A program made the translations under genes and the position numbers. The notes under the pieces were generated by a model, which made no database searches, had not been told where the DNA came from, and was given only the letters and a program-made list of their open reading frames with translations. From positions 1-24,835 of the IMG/VR virus record IMGVR_UViG_3300031703_000051: DNA of 24,835 nucleotides, one strand, 5' to 3'. Of the stretch, positions 1 to 8,302 are shown piece by piece; the first letter of the stretch is position 1, and every line of letters starts with the position of its first letter. The DNA is from a virus.

Positions 1-2
1 TA

Positions 3-878
3 TTAAGCCCAGGTACTATGAAGAATATTCGTAAGAACGCTAGGAAATTTAATCATTATGATTTAGAAGAGTTTGAGAACATACATATAGAGACTGATGG
101 TTTCTTGTCATTCGATCCTGAATTTGATGTGGAGTCCGCTGCAAACTCAAACAAATATTATTTATTTTCAGTAGATATTGCTGAAGGTAACGGTGGAGAT
201 TTCTCTGTAGTTAACATTTTTGAAGTCGAACCGATGGAAGATATTGATATCGAGAATTTCGTAAGCCCAGGTGCAATGTATGATTTCTTTAAGATTAATC
301 AAGTTGCAGTTTTTAGAAGTAATGAGCATCCACTTGAGGATTTCGCGAAGGTATTGTATACATTAGCAATTGATGTATTTAATTCAGAGAATGTAAAGAT
401 GATTATTGAGTTTAATACATACGGGAGTATACTTTTAAAATATTTACAAACAATATTTCCAGGTAGAAACGAGTTTGAAGATGAGATGGTACTTAGATTT
501 AAACACCGCCATGATTCTAGGGTACCAAAACCTGGATTAAGATTAAAGGCAGATAACAAATCAGTATTTTGTCAAAACTTTAAAAAGCTCATAGAAATGA
601 ACAAAATCAAAGTTAATGATATAATAACAGTACAGGAGGCAAGTTTGTTCGGTACAGTGAAGAATGGTAGCTATGGTGCACAAATGGGAAATGACGATAG
701 TATAATGACATGTATTATTGCAACAGAGTTCTTTGGAACAACAGATTATGCAGATTACGTAGAGGAATTACTAGATATAATTGACCCAGCTAAACATAAG
801 TTAATGGAAAGTATTCTATATAAGGGAACAGACAATGTCGATGGTTCACTACAATACGATATATACGACCTTCTTTAG
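3..878 (+). CDS. terL: Large terminase subunit, C-terminal nuclease part (5' end outside window)
   Basis: The reading frame is open to the left edge (Leu-Ser-Pro-Gly-Thr precede the first Met at 18), so this is the 3' part of a longer gene and the ATPase domain must lie upstream. What is visible aligns with the RuvC/RNase H-like nuclease of T4 gp17: YLFSVDIAEGNGGDFSVV matches the first catalytic-Asp strand, MIIEFNTYG the catalytic-Glu strand, and GNDDSIM near the C-terminus the last catalytic Asp. In the family this enzyme cuts concatemeric DNA and drives packaging into the prohead at the portal. It is followed, as in T4, by sheath and tube genes. An independent start at ATG 18 is possible but less likely, because conserved sequence would then begin almost at once. 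Confidence 0.88.
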   Translation, partial: LSPGTMKNIRKNARKFNHYDLEEFENIHIETDGFLSFDPEFDVESAANSNKYYLFSVDIAEGNGGDFSVVNIFEVEPMEDIDIENFVSPGAMYDFFKINQVAVFRSNEHPLEDFAKVLYTLAIDVFNSENVKMIIEFNTYGSILLKYLQTIFPGRNEFEDEMVLRFKHRHDSRVPKPGLRLKADNKSVFCQNFKKLIEMNKIKVNDIITVQEASLFGTVKNGSYGAQMGNDDSIMTCIIATEFFGTTDYADYVEELLDIIDPAKHKLMESILYKGTDNVDGSLQYDIYDLL

Positions 879-918
879 GAAAATAAACACACTTGTTGTA
901 AAAGTACAAGATAAATTT

Positions 919-928
919 AGATATATAA
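919..928 (+). promoter_or_regulatory. Candidate late promoter AGATATATAA ahead of sheath gene
   Basis: AGATATATAA lies 29 nt before the sheath start codon. The same 10-mer precedes the tube, tape measure and 12744 genes. It recalls T4 late promoters (TATAAATA) in being a lone AT-rich -10-like element. The function is inferred from recurrence only. Confidence 0.45.
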
Positions 929-957
929 TAAAACACAAAAAACACACTCAAAAAATT

Positions 958-3498
958 ATGGCACTATCCCCACAATTATTAAATTTTAAGAGTTCAGGAG
1001 TCTATAGACTCGAGTTTGATAAGTCGCAAACGGCTAATATCAACGTTGAAACTCTTAGATTAGTTGTAGGTCACTCTAGGAAGGGACCTTATAACACACC
1101 GGTATTAATTGACTCACAGGAAACATTTAACAATGTTTTTGGTTCTATTGATAAAGGATTAGAAAAAAAAGGAATGTTTTTCCATAGATCATGTATTGAA
1201 GCTCTTTCAAGAGGTCCTATCTTGGCGTTAAACCTAGGTATGTTCGAAGCGGCTGATGTTGCAAACTATACTGCCCCGTCAACAACTGGATCAGTTGATG
1301 GTAACTCTTCAATAGCAAGTTCTGCTGAATATACAAAGTTTTTTGACAATGATAAATTCATGATACCTTCAGATACCGAGACATTAGAGACGATCGCTAC
1401 AACTGGAGATAATAACTTACTAAATTTTGTAAATATTAAACAAGATTCAATTACAATTATCGTAAGACAAGCGGCTGACGTTGCTGAATTTAATTCAACA
1501 GCAAGAGATTGGTATGGCCAAGGAAATGTTCCAGAATATTTAAACGATTTTGACAGAATGTCAGATTATATGATGGATGTATTCGTATTTAAAGGAGAAT
1601 TTGATGCAGCATCAATGGCAAACGATCCTATCTATTCTAAATTCTTTACAACAGATGGTCTAGACAAGGCAAAGTTAAACGAATTTGCAAACTTAAGACA
1701 AGTTACTTTACTTGCACAATATACTGGTTCTATTTTACCTGGATTTAAAGATCTAGAAGGACGAAACCTATATATTGAATCAATGGTTAATGCTGAGGCA
1801 AGAAGAACAGGTTTATTCTGTGCAGTTGATGAGGACAAGGTAATCGATGAAAATGGAACAAACATTGATTTTGTTGGACATATTGTTGATGAAGATCAAG
1901 ATTTCGAACTATTATCACATGCAGTTAAACAAACTGTTGTTGCAAACACACCGACTGTTGATTTAACATCACTAGGTACAGCTTACACTATATCAACTAC
2001 AACACTAACAATAGAAGGTACTGATGCCACTTCATCGTTTACAGAAGGAGAGTTCTTAGAAGGAGCTACACTTGGTGAATATGTTGAGATCACAGATGTT
2101 GATTATACTTCACCTGACACTGTAATAACATGCGATGGTAATATTATACCATCACCTTCAGATGACGCAGTATTCCCGTCATACACTGTTTCTAATTCAA
2201 GGGTAACTGAAGAAGACTTTTCAACAGGAACTGGAGCAATTGAACATACATCAGGAAACACTGATTTTACTGTAACATACACTAATGCAAATACACCAAC
2301 TTCCGTATTTCCAATATCAATAGGTGATTACATAAATTCAGTTACATCTGGGAGAATCGCCAGAGTTAATAAGGTATCGAAATCAATTGGTACTGCCGAT
2401 ACTGTATATACAATATATACGGATGTTGAACCTGATTATAACAATCAAATCATCAAGTCTTTTGAAAATGCATCTGATTATTACAAGACATTCGTTTTAT
2501 CTAAGGCTAAAATATCTGTTAAGAATTTAAGCGATTACTTAGCAACATTAACGGGAGGTATGGGACTATATGATGCACTGATCGATAAAGATATTATTGA
2601 TTTCAGATACGTTGTAGATACGTTCGCGTCATTCGATGAAAATGGACTAAACAATAAGCATAATTTATCACAATTAGCTAAGGACAGAATGAATGCATCC
2701 GCAATCGTAAATGCACCTACAGTGGAGGACTTTAAAAAATCAAAAGATCCATCATTTACTGATGCTAACAAATCGTTTAGTACATCATACGTGAAGGACG
2801 GTGGAAATCAAGACAAAAATCCAACTGGAAATTATGCATTACCTAGTATTGCGCAAGGAGCAAATTACGCATTTTACTTTGCACCTGGATTAATAGTATC
2901 TGACAATGGTAAAGATATCATCGTACCAATGGCTGCATACATATCTAATAACTACATGGACAAATACACGAACGCTTTACCTTGGTCAATCGTTGCAGGT
3001 CCAAGACGTGGGGTTGTTGCAGGCGCAAACGTTAAGGGAGTTGAATATTCATTTGACAAAAGCGATAGAGATAACCTAGAGCCATTCGGAATCAACCCAG
3101 TTGTATTCCAAAGAGGAGTTGGTCTAACTATATTAGGAAACAAAACAGCACAACAATCTATTAAATCGGCACTTTCTTCTGCACACGTTAGAGAAGCAAT
3201 GATTTATATACAAGATGGTATGGCACAAATCCTAAAGGATTATGTATTTGAGTTTAACAATACACAAACAAGATTAGAGATTAAAACTCTTGCAGATTCT
3301 TTCTTGGAAAGTATCAAACAAGATGGCGGTGTTTATGAGTTTAAGAATGTAATGGATAGCACAAATAATACAAACGAAGTTATCGACAACAATATGGGTA
3401 TTATAGATACATTTGTTGAACCAGTTAAAGGGTTAGAGATCGTAGTTCATAGAACAACAATCTTAAACACAGGAGACATTCAATCAGGTAATTTATAA
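958..3498 (+). CDS. gp18: Contractile tail sheath protein (T4 gp18-like)
   Basis: An 846-residue protein starting MALSPQLL. The frame is open further upstream to 835, but that extension overlaps the terminase end and reads as low-complexity leader; the ATG at 958 has a typical A-rich leader and a late-promoter-like motif. The N-terminal region (VYRLEFDKSQ, then LVVGHSRKGPYNTPVLI) and the C-terminal region (LPWSIVAGPRRGVV, then NLEPFGINPVVFQRG) are typical of sheath proteins. Sheath subunits polymerise around the tail tube and contract to drive it through the host envelope. It is longer than T4 gp18 (659 aa). Residues ~331-505 form a Thr/Ser-rich, beta-looking insertion that may be surface exposed. 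The tube gene follows 33 nt later, matching T4 18-19 order. Confidence 0.92.
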   Translation: MALSPQLLNFKSSGVYRLEFDKSQTANINVETLRLVVGHSRKGPYNTPVLIDSQETFNNVFGSIDKGLEKKGMFFHRSCIEALSRGPILALNLGMFEAADVANYTAPSTTGSVDGNSSIASSAEYTKFFDNDKFMIPSDTETLETIATTGDNNLLNFVNIKQDSITIIVRQAADVAEFNSTARDWYGQGNVPEYLNDFDRMSDYMMDVFVFKGEFDAASMANDPIYSKFFTTDGLDKAKLNEFANLRQVTLLAQYTGSILPGFKDLEGRNLYIESMVNAEARRTGLFCAVDEDKVIDENGTNIDFVGHIVDEDQDFELLSHAVKQTVVANTPTVDLTSLGTAYTISTTTLTIEGTDATSSFTEGEFLEGATLGEYVEITDVDYTSPDTVITCDGNIIPSPSDDAVFPSYTVSNSRVTEEDFSTGTGAIEHTSGNTDFTVTYTNANTPTSVFPISIGDYINSVTSGRIARVNKVSKSIGTADTVYTIYTDVEPDYNNQIIKSFENASDYYKTFVLSKAKISVKNLSDYLATLTGGMGLYDALIDKDIIDFRYVVDTFASFDENGLNNKHNLSQLAKDRMNASAIVNAPTVEDFKKSKDPSFTDANKSFSTSYVKDGGNQDKNPTGNYALPSIAQGANYAFYFAPGLIVSDNGKDIIVPMAAYISNNYMDKYTNALPWSIVAGPRRGVVAGANVKGVEYSFDKSDRDNLEPFGINPVVFQRGVGLTILGNKTAQQSIKSALSSAHVREAMIYIQDGMAQILKDYVFEFNNTQTRLEIKTLADSFLESIKQDGGVYEFKNVMDSTNNTNEVIDNNMGIIDTFVEPVKGLEIVVHRTTILNTGDIQSGNL

Positions 3499-3501
3499 AC
3501 A

Positions 3502-3511
3502 AGATATATAA
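3502..3511 (+). promoter_or_regulatory. Candidate late promoter AGATATATAA ahead of tube gene
   Basis: Second copy of AGATATATAA, 20 nt before the tube start codon and directly after the sheath stop. It would let tube protein be made independently of sheath read-through. Assigned by recurrence, not by experiment. Confidence 0.45.
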
Positions 3512-3531
3512 AAAAACAAAAACATTAAAAC

Positions 3532-4086
3532 ATGGCTTTACCACATTATTCACAAGATCAGACATCTAGAAAAGGTAGGAACTTTGAACCAGTACAAGGA
3601 AACTTATTCGAAGTTACGGTTCTTCCTCCAGCTGGAGTATCTGACGCGCCACTAATGCTTCAACATATTAACTCAATCTCAGGATTGGATTTATACAAAG
3701 AAGTATCGGCAGTAGAACAAAAATATAAATTCGCAACAAGATCATTCGCAGGAATGCCTGATGGAACTGCTGTTGATGTTACTATTGGTTTTTCATTAAA
3801 TTTAAACGAGGCTAATCAAGCTTACCTTTATAAATCAATGAGACAATGGTACAATATGCAATATGACCCACAATCAGGTGCAATGGGACTTAAGAGAGAT
3901 TACGTAGGTACTATCGTTATCGTACAGTTCAACAGAGCTGGAGATATCTATAGAACAGTTACTCTAGAAGATTGTACAATGACGTCAGGTCTAGGTTTCA
4001 CTAACGAACTAAGTTATGAGTCTGCAGATCCTGCAACTTTAGAAGTTGGTTGGAGATGTGACGCTTGGAAAGAAGTATTAGCATAA
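3532..4086 (+). CDS. gp19: Tail tube protein (T4 gp19-like)
   Basis: 184 residues, close to the family length (T4 gp19 is 163 aa). The N-terminal RNFEPVQGNLFEVTVLPP, the central FATRSFAGMPDGT and the C-terminal LGFTNELSYESADPATLEV are the expected strands and loops of a phage tube protomer. It forms the rigid inner tube through which DNA passes and around which the sheath assembles. It sits directly after the sheath gene and is closed by a strong terminator, which fits a very highly expressed structural gene. Confidence 0.93.
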   Translation: MALPHYSQDQTSRKGRNFEPVQGNLFEVTVLPPAGVSDAPLMLQHINSISGLDLYKEVSAVEQKYKFATRSFAGMPDGTAVDVTIGFSLNLNEANQAYLYKSMRQWYNMQYDPQSGAMGLKRDYVGTIVIVQFNRAGDIYRTVTLEDCTMTSGLGFTNELSYESADPATLEVGWRCDAWKEVLA

Positions 4087-4101
4087 ATATATAATTATAG
4101 G

Positions 4102-4134
4102 TGGAGGATAGTTAAAATGATCCTCCATTTTTTT
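4102..4134 (+). terminator. Rho-independent terminator after tube gene
   Basis: Perfect 8-bp stem TGGAGGAT / ATCCTCCA (4102-4109 with 4120-4127), a 10-nt loop, then seven T. It lies 16 nt after the tube stop codon. Confidence 0.9.
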
Positions 4135-4190
4135 GTAATTAAAATATAATATAATGATAGTATAATATAAGAAAGACAACATAACAAAAC

Positions 4191-4406
4191 ATGGATAAAC
4201 TAACAAAGAAGTTACAAGTTCTCCTGTCGGAGCGTGAAGTATCTTTAATCAATAGAATTATCCTTAACGAAGCGATAGAATCAGGTGAAAGACCGGTTTC
4301 GATTTCTGCATTTATTAGGGAAATCATACGAATAGAAATAGACAAACAGGTTAACGATGGAAAGCCTTTAGAAAAAATAGACATCAGACAACTTAAAGAT
4401 AAATAA
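4191..4406 (+). CDS. Small RHH-like protein
   Basis: 71 residues, MDKLTKKLQVLLSEREVSL..., with a predicted short strand followed by two helices (residues ~13-52). The segment VSISAFIREIIRIEI resembles the second helix of ribbon-helix-helix (CopG/MetJ-type) DNA-binding proteins, in which a Ser-x-Phe/Ile-Ile-Arg pattern is common. Such proteins usually act as dimeric repressors; that role here is inference from a weak pattern. The gene sits between tail genes, 2 nt before the gp26-like gene, so it is probably cotranscribed with it. Upstream is an AT-rich stretch (4139-4180) with several TATAATA-like runs but no promoter I can single out. Confidence 0.6.
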   Translation: MDKLTKKLQVLLSEREVSLINRIILNEAIESGERPVSISAFIREIIRIEIDKQVNDGKPLEKIDIRQLKDK

Positions 4407-4408
4407 AT

Positions 4409-5377
4409 ATGAACAACCAAGACGATTTAAATCTAGAGGATCAATATAAGAATATTGTTCAAGGAGATGAGATTAAGAATAATGCACAGGAATCAGTTGC
4501 TGAAGAGAAGCAACCCGATTTGGGCAGAGTTAATATGGAAAGATTCGGAGCGCCTAAGGCTGAAGGAGCAGATTTTCATTTAGGATATCATAAAATTCCA
4601 TCAAATTCATTACCATCAGGTGGTATGTTTTACCCAGTAGGAACTGAGATATCAATCAGATCTGCGAAAGTCGCAGAGATTAGACATTTTTCAACAATCG
4701 ACGAAGCTAATGTATTAGATATTGACGAGAAGTTAAATCAAATAGTAGAGTCGTGTATACGAATCACATCATCATCAAGACGATTATCATATAAAGATCT
4801 TCTAGAGGAAGATAGATTCTTTGTTATTTTTTCAATTAGAGATTTAACATTTCCAGAACCAGAGTCTAGTTTAAAGATAGATCATAGATCAAGAAATGGT
4901 GAAAAGCATGAAATTGAAATCAAGAAAGATTATTTTCAATATTTCAAGATACCTGTTGAACTAGATAAATATTATGATGCAGATAAGAGAACGTTCTTAA
5001 TTGAAACGAAATCATTCGGTACGATATCAATGAGACCTCCTGTTATTGGAGTTATGCAGAAGATAACATCATACATTAAAGAGAAACAACAAAAAGGCGA
5101 AGTAGTTGACCAGTCAATACTACAAATCATACCATACCTTCACCATGATTGGAGAGGATTTAATGATAAAACATTATTCGATTTCGAAATTGAATTAAAC
5201 GGATGGTCTAATAAAAAATATAACTTGATATACACATTAGCTGAGAAGATGAAAGTCGGAATTCAGCCAAATATGTCAGTACAGATTGGAGATGACGTGG
5301 AGGAGATTCCTATTAGTTTTCGTGACGGGGTCAAGTCTCTTTTCATTGTTCAAAATTTCGCTGGAGAACTTCTTTAA
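4409..5377 (+). CDS. T4 gp26-like baseplate hub / tail assembly protein
   Basis: 322 residues. Residues ~1-45 are an acidic, probably disordered N-terminus. The block HKIPSNSLPSGGMFYPVGTEISIRSAK followed by VLDIDEKLNQIVESCIRI and EEDRFFVIFSIRDLTF is the signature of the T4 baseplate protein family that includes gp26 (I recall Pfam T4_baseplate, PF12322). Members assist assembly of the baseplate hub and tape measure. The C-terminal ~25 residues overlap an ORF in the +1 frame that ends at 5594, and the stop codon is preceded by two CTT Leu codons (CTT CTT TAA G), a plausible +1 slip site. Position just upstream of the candidate tape measure gene matches the place where tail assembly chaperones with programmed frameshifts are found in other tailed phages. 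Confidence 0.75.
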   Translation: MNNQDDLNLEDQYKNIVQGDEIKNNAQESVAEEKQPDLGRVNMERFGAPKAEGADFHLGYHKIPSNSLPSGGMFYPVGTEISIRSAKVAEIRHFSTIDEANVLDIDEKLNQIVESCIRITSSSRRLSYKDLLEEDRFFVIFSIRDLTFPEPESSLKIDHRSRNGEKHEIEIKKDYFQYFKIPVELDKYYDADKRTFLIETKSFGTISMRPPVIGVMQKITSYIKEKQQKGEVVDQSILQIIPYLHHDWRGFNDKTLFDFEIELNGWSNKKYNLIYTLAEKMKVGIQPNMSVQIGDDVEEIPISFRDGVKSLFIVQNFAGELL

Positions 5378-5594
5378 GACTAAATTTCACATTTATCTTA
5401 AATTACATCTCGCACCAAGCGAACTTGAAAATTTGGAATATTATGAATTTCACTATATGGTGAAGGACCTAATTGAACATCTTAAATCGGAGAATAAACA
5501 GAACGAGGGGCAACAGGAGGCCACTTCCGGTATAGCGAGCAGCATGAAAATGCCAAACTTTAATATGCCAAATATGAAAATTCCTAAAGTATAA
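5292..5594 (+). CDS. Overlapping downstream ORF; probable tail assembly chaperone partner or frameshift extension
   Basis: This frame is open from TTG 5286 to the stop at 5592-5594 and overlaps the gp26-like gene by ~86 nt in the +1 frame. The part beyond 5376 looks genuine: KTKFHIYLKLHLAPSELENL, then YYEFHYMVKDLIEHLK, an amphipathic helical stretch, then a Gly/Met/Pro-rich tail with NMPNMK. 'SELENL..YE' helices of this kind are what I associate with tape-measure chaperone extensions, and T4 encodes a separate assembly factor (gp51) in the same functional slot. No convincing independent start is visible: ATG 5292 lies deep within the upstream gene and ATG 5456 would remove half the domain. 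Expression by +1 frameshift, giving a ~394-residue fusion, is therefore attractive. The alternatives are translational coupling or a sequencing indel. Confidence 0.6.
   Translation: MTWRRFLLVFVTGSSLFSLFKISLENFFKTKFHIYLKLHLAPSELENLEYYEFHYMVKDLIEHLKSENKQNEGQQEATSGIASSMKMPNFNMPNMKIPKV
5363..5378 (+). promoter_or_regulatory. Candidate +1 programmed frameshift site
   Basis: GGAG at 5363-5366, then CTT CTT TAA G with the zero-frame stop at 5375-5377. Leu-tRNA on CTT (5372-5374) can slip to TTT (5373-5375), after which AAG ACT AAA continues in the downstream ORF. The layout resembles the prfB CTT-stop slip site, though the stop here is TAA, not TGA, and the GGAG-to-CTT distance (5 nt) is longer than in prfB. 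Confidence 0.4.
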
Positions 5595-5596
5595 TC

Positions 5597-5623
5597 AAAG
5601 GGTCCTTAACGGGACCCTTTTTT
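5597..5623 (+). terminator. Rho-independent terminator after baseplate genes
   Basis: Perfect 9-bp stem AAAGGGTCC / GGACCCTTT (5597-5605 with 5612-5620) with a 6-nt loop and a T-tract. It begins 3 nt after the stop codon and separates the chaperone genes from the tape measure gene. Confidence 0.92.
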
Positions 5624-5627
5624 ATTT

Positions 5628-5637
5628 AGATATATAA
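5628..5637 (+). promoter_or_regulatory. Candidate late promoter AGATATATAA ahead of tape measure gene
   Basis: Third copy of AGATATATAA, 43 nt before the GTG start of the tape measure gene and immediately downstream of a strong terminator. A fresh promoter is needed here, which strengthens the case that the motif is functional. Confidence 0.5.
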
Positions 5638-5680
5638 ATTCAAGATACTCTGTATACTTAAAAAAAACAAACAAGAACAC

Positions 5681-8194
5681 GTGATTAATAATTCAAAGTC
5701 AATTTCATTATTAGTATCGCCATTACAGAAGATACAGGCCGCAACTGAAGCGACGGCAAGTACTCTATTTCAAATGCATCAGGTTGTTATCAGTCTAAAT
5801 ACATCAGCGATTGAAACAGTTAAACAACTAAAGGCGCAGACAGTTATATTATCAGATATACGAAGTCTTATAAAACAACAGGTTAAATCATCATCAAATG
5901 ACTCGAAGGGAGGAAAGGGTGGTAAAGGAGGAGGATTAGGTAAAGGTCTGGCAGGCGCTGGCGTTGCTATTATAATAATGGCTGCTTCGGTAGTTGTTGC
6001 ATCAGGATTACTTGGAATGATCGCAGTGGTAACCCCTGCACAGATCCTCTCAGCCATATTAATTGCGGGAGTATTCCTGTTATTAGCCCCCGTCTTCTCG
6101 AAAATATCAAAGGCATTAATGGGTGATCCCTTATTTGGTAAGGGCAAAAAAACAAAAGCATCTGACATAACGTCAGGATCTCCAATGAAGGTTGCAGGTC
6201 AAACTGCATTGGCAATGGCTGGAATGGCAGCAGGAATAGCATTAACATCATGGATCCTTAGACTAGTTGCACCAGTTGCTCTATGGCAAATTGGAACTGC
6301 ATTTCTATTAGGAGTTGCAATGATTCCTATTTCATTCGCGTTTGTATTATTAATGAAAGGATTCGCAAGGGCTAAGATTGAAATGAATAAAAAGGGTATT
6401 GGTAAATTAATAATGACAGGGTTGGCCATGGCAGTAATGGCAGCAGGGATTGTTGCAATAGCTTACATATTTGAAGCGTTTCCATCAGCACCAGCAGCAC
6501 CACCATTATTATGGACAATACAAGCAGGATTAGCGATTGCGTTATTTGCAATAGGTTTCAGTTTTATATTAAAGTCAATAAAGGGTGCATCGATTAAGGA
6601 CCTTATATTTGCAGGATTAGCAATTCCAGTAATAGGGATAGCTTTATCGGCATTAGCTTATATATGGGAAACGTTCCCTACTGCAATTGCAGCACCTGAT
6701 TTAATGTGGGTATTGAAGGTTGCCATTGCTTTAACATTATTTGCAATTCCATTCTATTTAATATCAAGGGCAATTGATGGGATGAATGCCAAGCAATTAT
6801 TATTTATGACATTGGCAATCCCTATTGTTGCCTTTGGGATATTAGCAACGGCCTGGATTTTCCAGGGGTTAGCTGGAATTACATGGGAAGCACCTGAAAT
6901 TGGATGGACAGTAGACGCAGGTCTTGCCGTATTAGCATTTGGTATAATACTATTCCTAGCAGGTAAGACTATAGGTAAGATGAGTTTGGGAGATATGCTG
7001 AAGGCCTTAATCGGCACGGTTGTTAGTGCGTTTGCAGTAGTGGCAGTCGCATGGATATTTACATTACTACCTGGTACATTTATTGCCCCTCCATTAGATT
7101 GGACAACAAATGCTGGAGCAGCATTAGGCGTGATGGGATTAGCTATAGTAGCAATGGGAATTGCAGTTACAGCGATGACACCAGTTACATTGTTATTAGG
7201 AGCACTTGGTATTATAATAACTGCTGTTGTTATATTGGCAGTCGGATGGATCTTTGCAGGATTGTCACCAATAATGCCATCACTAGTTACCGTCTCTGAA
7301 GGCTTTACTACAACGTTAATGACACCAATGAATGCCATGGTAGATTTATTTGCAAGATTTAAGAATGAAATTGGAGTTGACAATATGCTAGATCTTGCAA
7401 TAGGGATTGCCGCATTAGGTGGGGCATGGTTTCTATTTACATTATCACTTGCAGGAGGAAGCGCAGTGGGTGGTTTTGCTAGTATAGTTTCAGGAGTCGC
7501 TGACGCTATTGGATCCATTTGGAACGCAGCTACTGGTCAAGAAAAGAAAAAGGCACCAGATACTCCAATAGAGATATTACAGAAGCTAGCAAATATTGCA
7601 CCTAAGGTAAAATTACTTGCCGGACCAATTGAAAAGGTTGGTATCGCATTCCAGAAAATGAGTAGTTCACAGGTAGGTGCTATTAAAGGATTTGAAGCTA
7701 TTAAAAGTTTTTATTTTAGTATGGACAATGTACGTCTTGCCGAACAAGGTGAACTTGTTGCAAAAATTGGAGATTCATATACCAAGATTGCGAATGCAAG
7801 TAAGCGAGTAAATATTAAAGCTGTCGATGCAACTACTAACATGTTTAAGGCTCTTAATGATTTGGCTAAAAACAATGGAGAATCAGCAATGCAGGTACTT
7901 GCTGACCAGTTATTAATGGCAGTCGAAAAATTAGCAGCAACTGTTAACCACTTAGAAACTGCAGTTGATTCACAAGGATCTACTACATCTAGTTATACTG
8001 ATTCAATAAGTAAAGCAGTAGACACTGTCAAGACAACATTGATGGGTGTACAAAAGAATGCAACATCGATCAACAACGATACTAAAGAAGCGGCAATGGA
8101 CTTACAACCACTTGTACTTGCAATACAGGCACTGGAGGAAAGATTTGACCGTTCAATCGAAATAGTAGATGTAACACCTGTTGAATTAAAATAA
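5681..8194 (+). CDS. Candidate tail tape measure protein with six membrane-like repeats
   Basis: 837 residues from a GTG start that follows an A-rich leader; the first in-frame ATG is 31 codons in. Order: helical N-terminus (1-70), a Ser/Gly/Lys-rich hinge with KGGKGGKGGGLGKG (~74-90), a long hydrophobic region (~90-545) and a soluble helical C-terminus (~575-837). The hydrophobic region holds six diverged repeats of ~65 residues, each with a (S/A/G)(W/Y)I(L/F/W) core near residues 189, 260, 325, 390, 457 and 522, several followed by an APP- or AP-x-x-W segment. Tape measures set tail length and often carry hydrophobic segments thought to reach the host membrane. By the usual ~1.5 Å per residue, 837 aa would suggest a tail near 125 nm (inference). 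Assignment rests on position, size and hydrophobicity; a phage membrane protein is the alternative. Confidence 0.68.
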   Translation: MINNSKSISLLVSPLQKIQAATEATASTLFQMHQVVISLNTSAIETVKQLKAQTVILSDIRSLIKQQVKSSSNDSKGGKGGKGGGLGKGLAGAGVAIIIMAASVVVASGLLGMIAVVTPAQILSAILIAGVFLLLAPVFSKISKALMGDPLFGKGKKTKASDITSGSPMKVAGQTALAMAGMAAGIALTSWILRLVAPVALWQIGTAFLLGVAMIPISFAFVLLMKGFARAKIEMNKKGIGKLIMTGLAMAVMAAGIVAIAYIFEAFPSAPAAPPLLWTIQAGLAIALFAIGFSFILKSIKGASIKDLIFAGLAIPVIGIALSALAYIWETFPTAIAAPDLMWVLKVAIALTLFAIPFYLISRAIDGMNAKQLLFMTLAIPIVAFGILATAWIFQGLAGITWEAPEIGWTVDAGLAVLAFGIILFLAGKTIGKMSLGDMLKALIGTVVSAFAVVAVAWIFTLLPGTFIAPPLDWTTNAGAALGVMGLAIVAMGIAVTAMTPVTLLLGALGIIITAVVILAVGWIFAGLSPIMPSLVTVSEGFTTTLMTPMNAMVDLFARFKNEIGVDNMLDLAIGIAALGGAWFLFTLSLAGGSAVGGFASIVSGVADAIGSIWNAATGQEKKKAPDTPIEILQKLANIAPKVKLLAGPIEKVGIAFQKMSSSQVGAIKGFEAIKSFYFSMDNVRLAEQGELVAKIGDSYTKIANASKRVNIKAVDATTNMFKALNDLAKNNGESAMQVLADQLLMAVEKLAATVNHLETAVDSQGSTTSSYTDSISKAVDTVKTTLMGVQKNATSINNDTKEAAMDLQPLVLAIQALEERFDRSIEIVDVTPVELK

Positions 8195-8221
8195 CTAGCA
8201 GGTAATATATCACAATATTAA

Positions 8222-8249
8222 AAATAGCTCAGTTCACTCTGGGCTATTT
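8222..8249 (+). terminator. Hairpin after tape measure gene, probable terminator
   Basis: 11-bp stem AAATAGCTCAG / CTGGGCTATTT with one T:G wobble and a 6-nt loop, 28 nt after the stop codon. The 3' arm ends in TTT but no longer T-tract follows, so termination may be weak or the hairpin may protect the 3' end. Confidence 0.65.
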
Positions 8250-8302
8250 CTATGAAACATTAACAGTTTTCTGTATATAATAATCATTAACAAACAAATG
8301 AT

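Noticed and set aside
1-17. Separate start of a small nuclease gene at ATG 18 after an intron or gene split
   Set aside because: The frame is open to the window edge and nothing intron-like is visible; simple truncation by the window is the easier reading.
835-957. Longer start for the sheath gene at 835
   Set aside because: It would add 41 residues read from the terminase end and an AT-rich leader; ATG 958 has a normal leader and gives the expected sheath N-terminus.
5286-5594. Frame overlap explained only by a sequencing indel
   Set aside because: Possible, but the CTT-CTT-TAA slip context and the position just before a candidate tape measure gene make a real frameshift or coupled gene at least as likely; kept as a finding with this caveat.
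6754-7518. 254-codon open frame on the minus strand
   Set aside because: It mirrors the hydrophobic repeats of the tape measure gene, has low-complexity Ala/Ile/Asn/Pro composition, and no leader or family resemblance.
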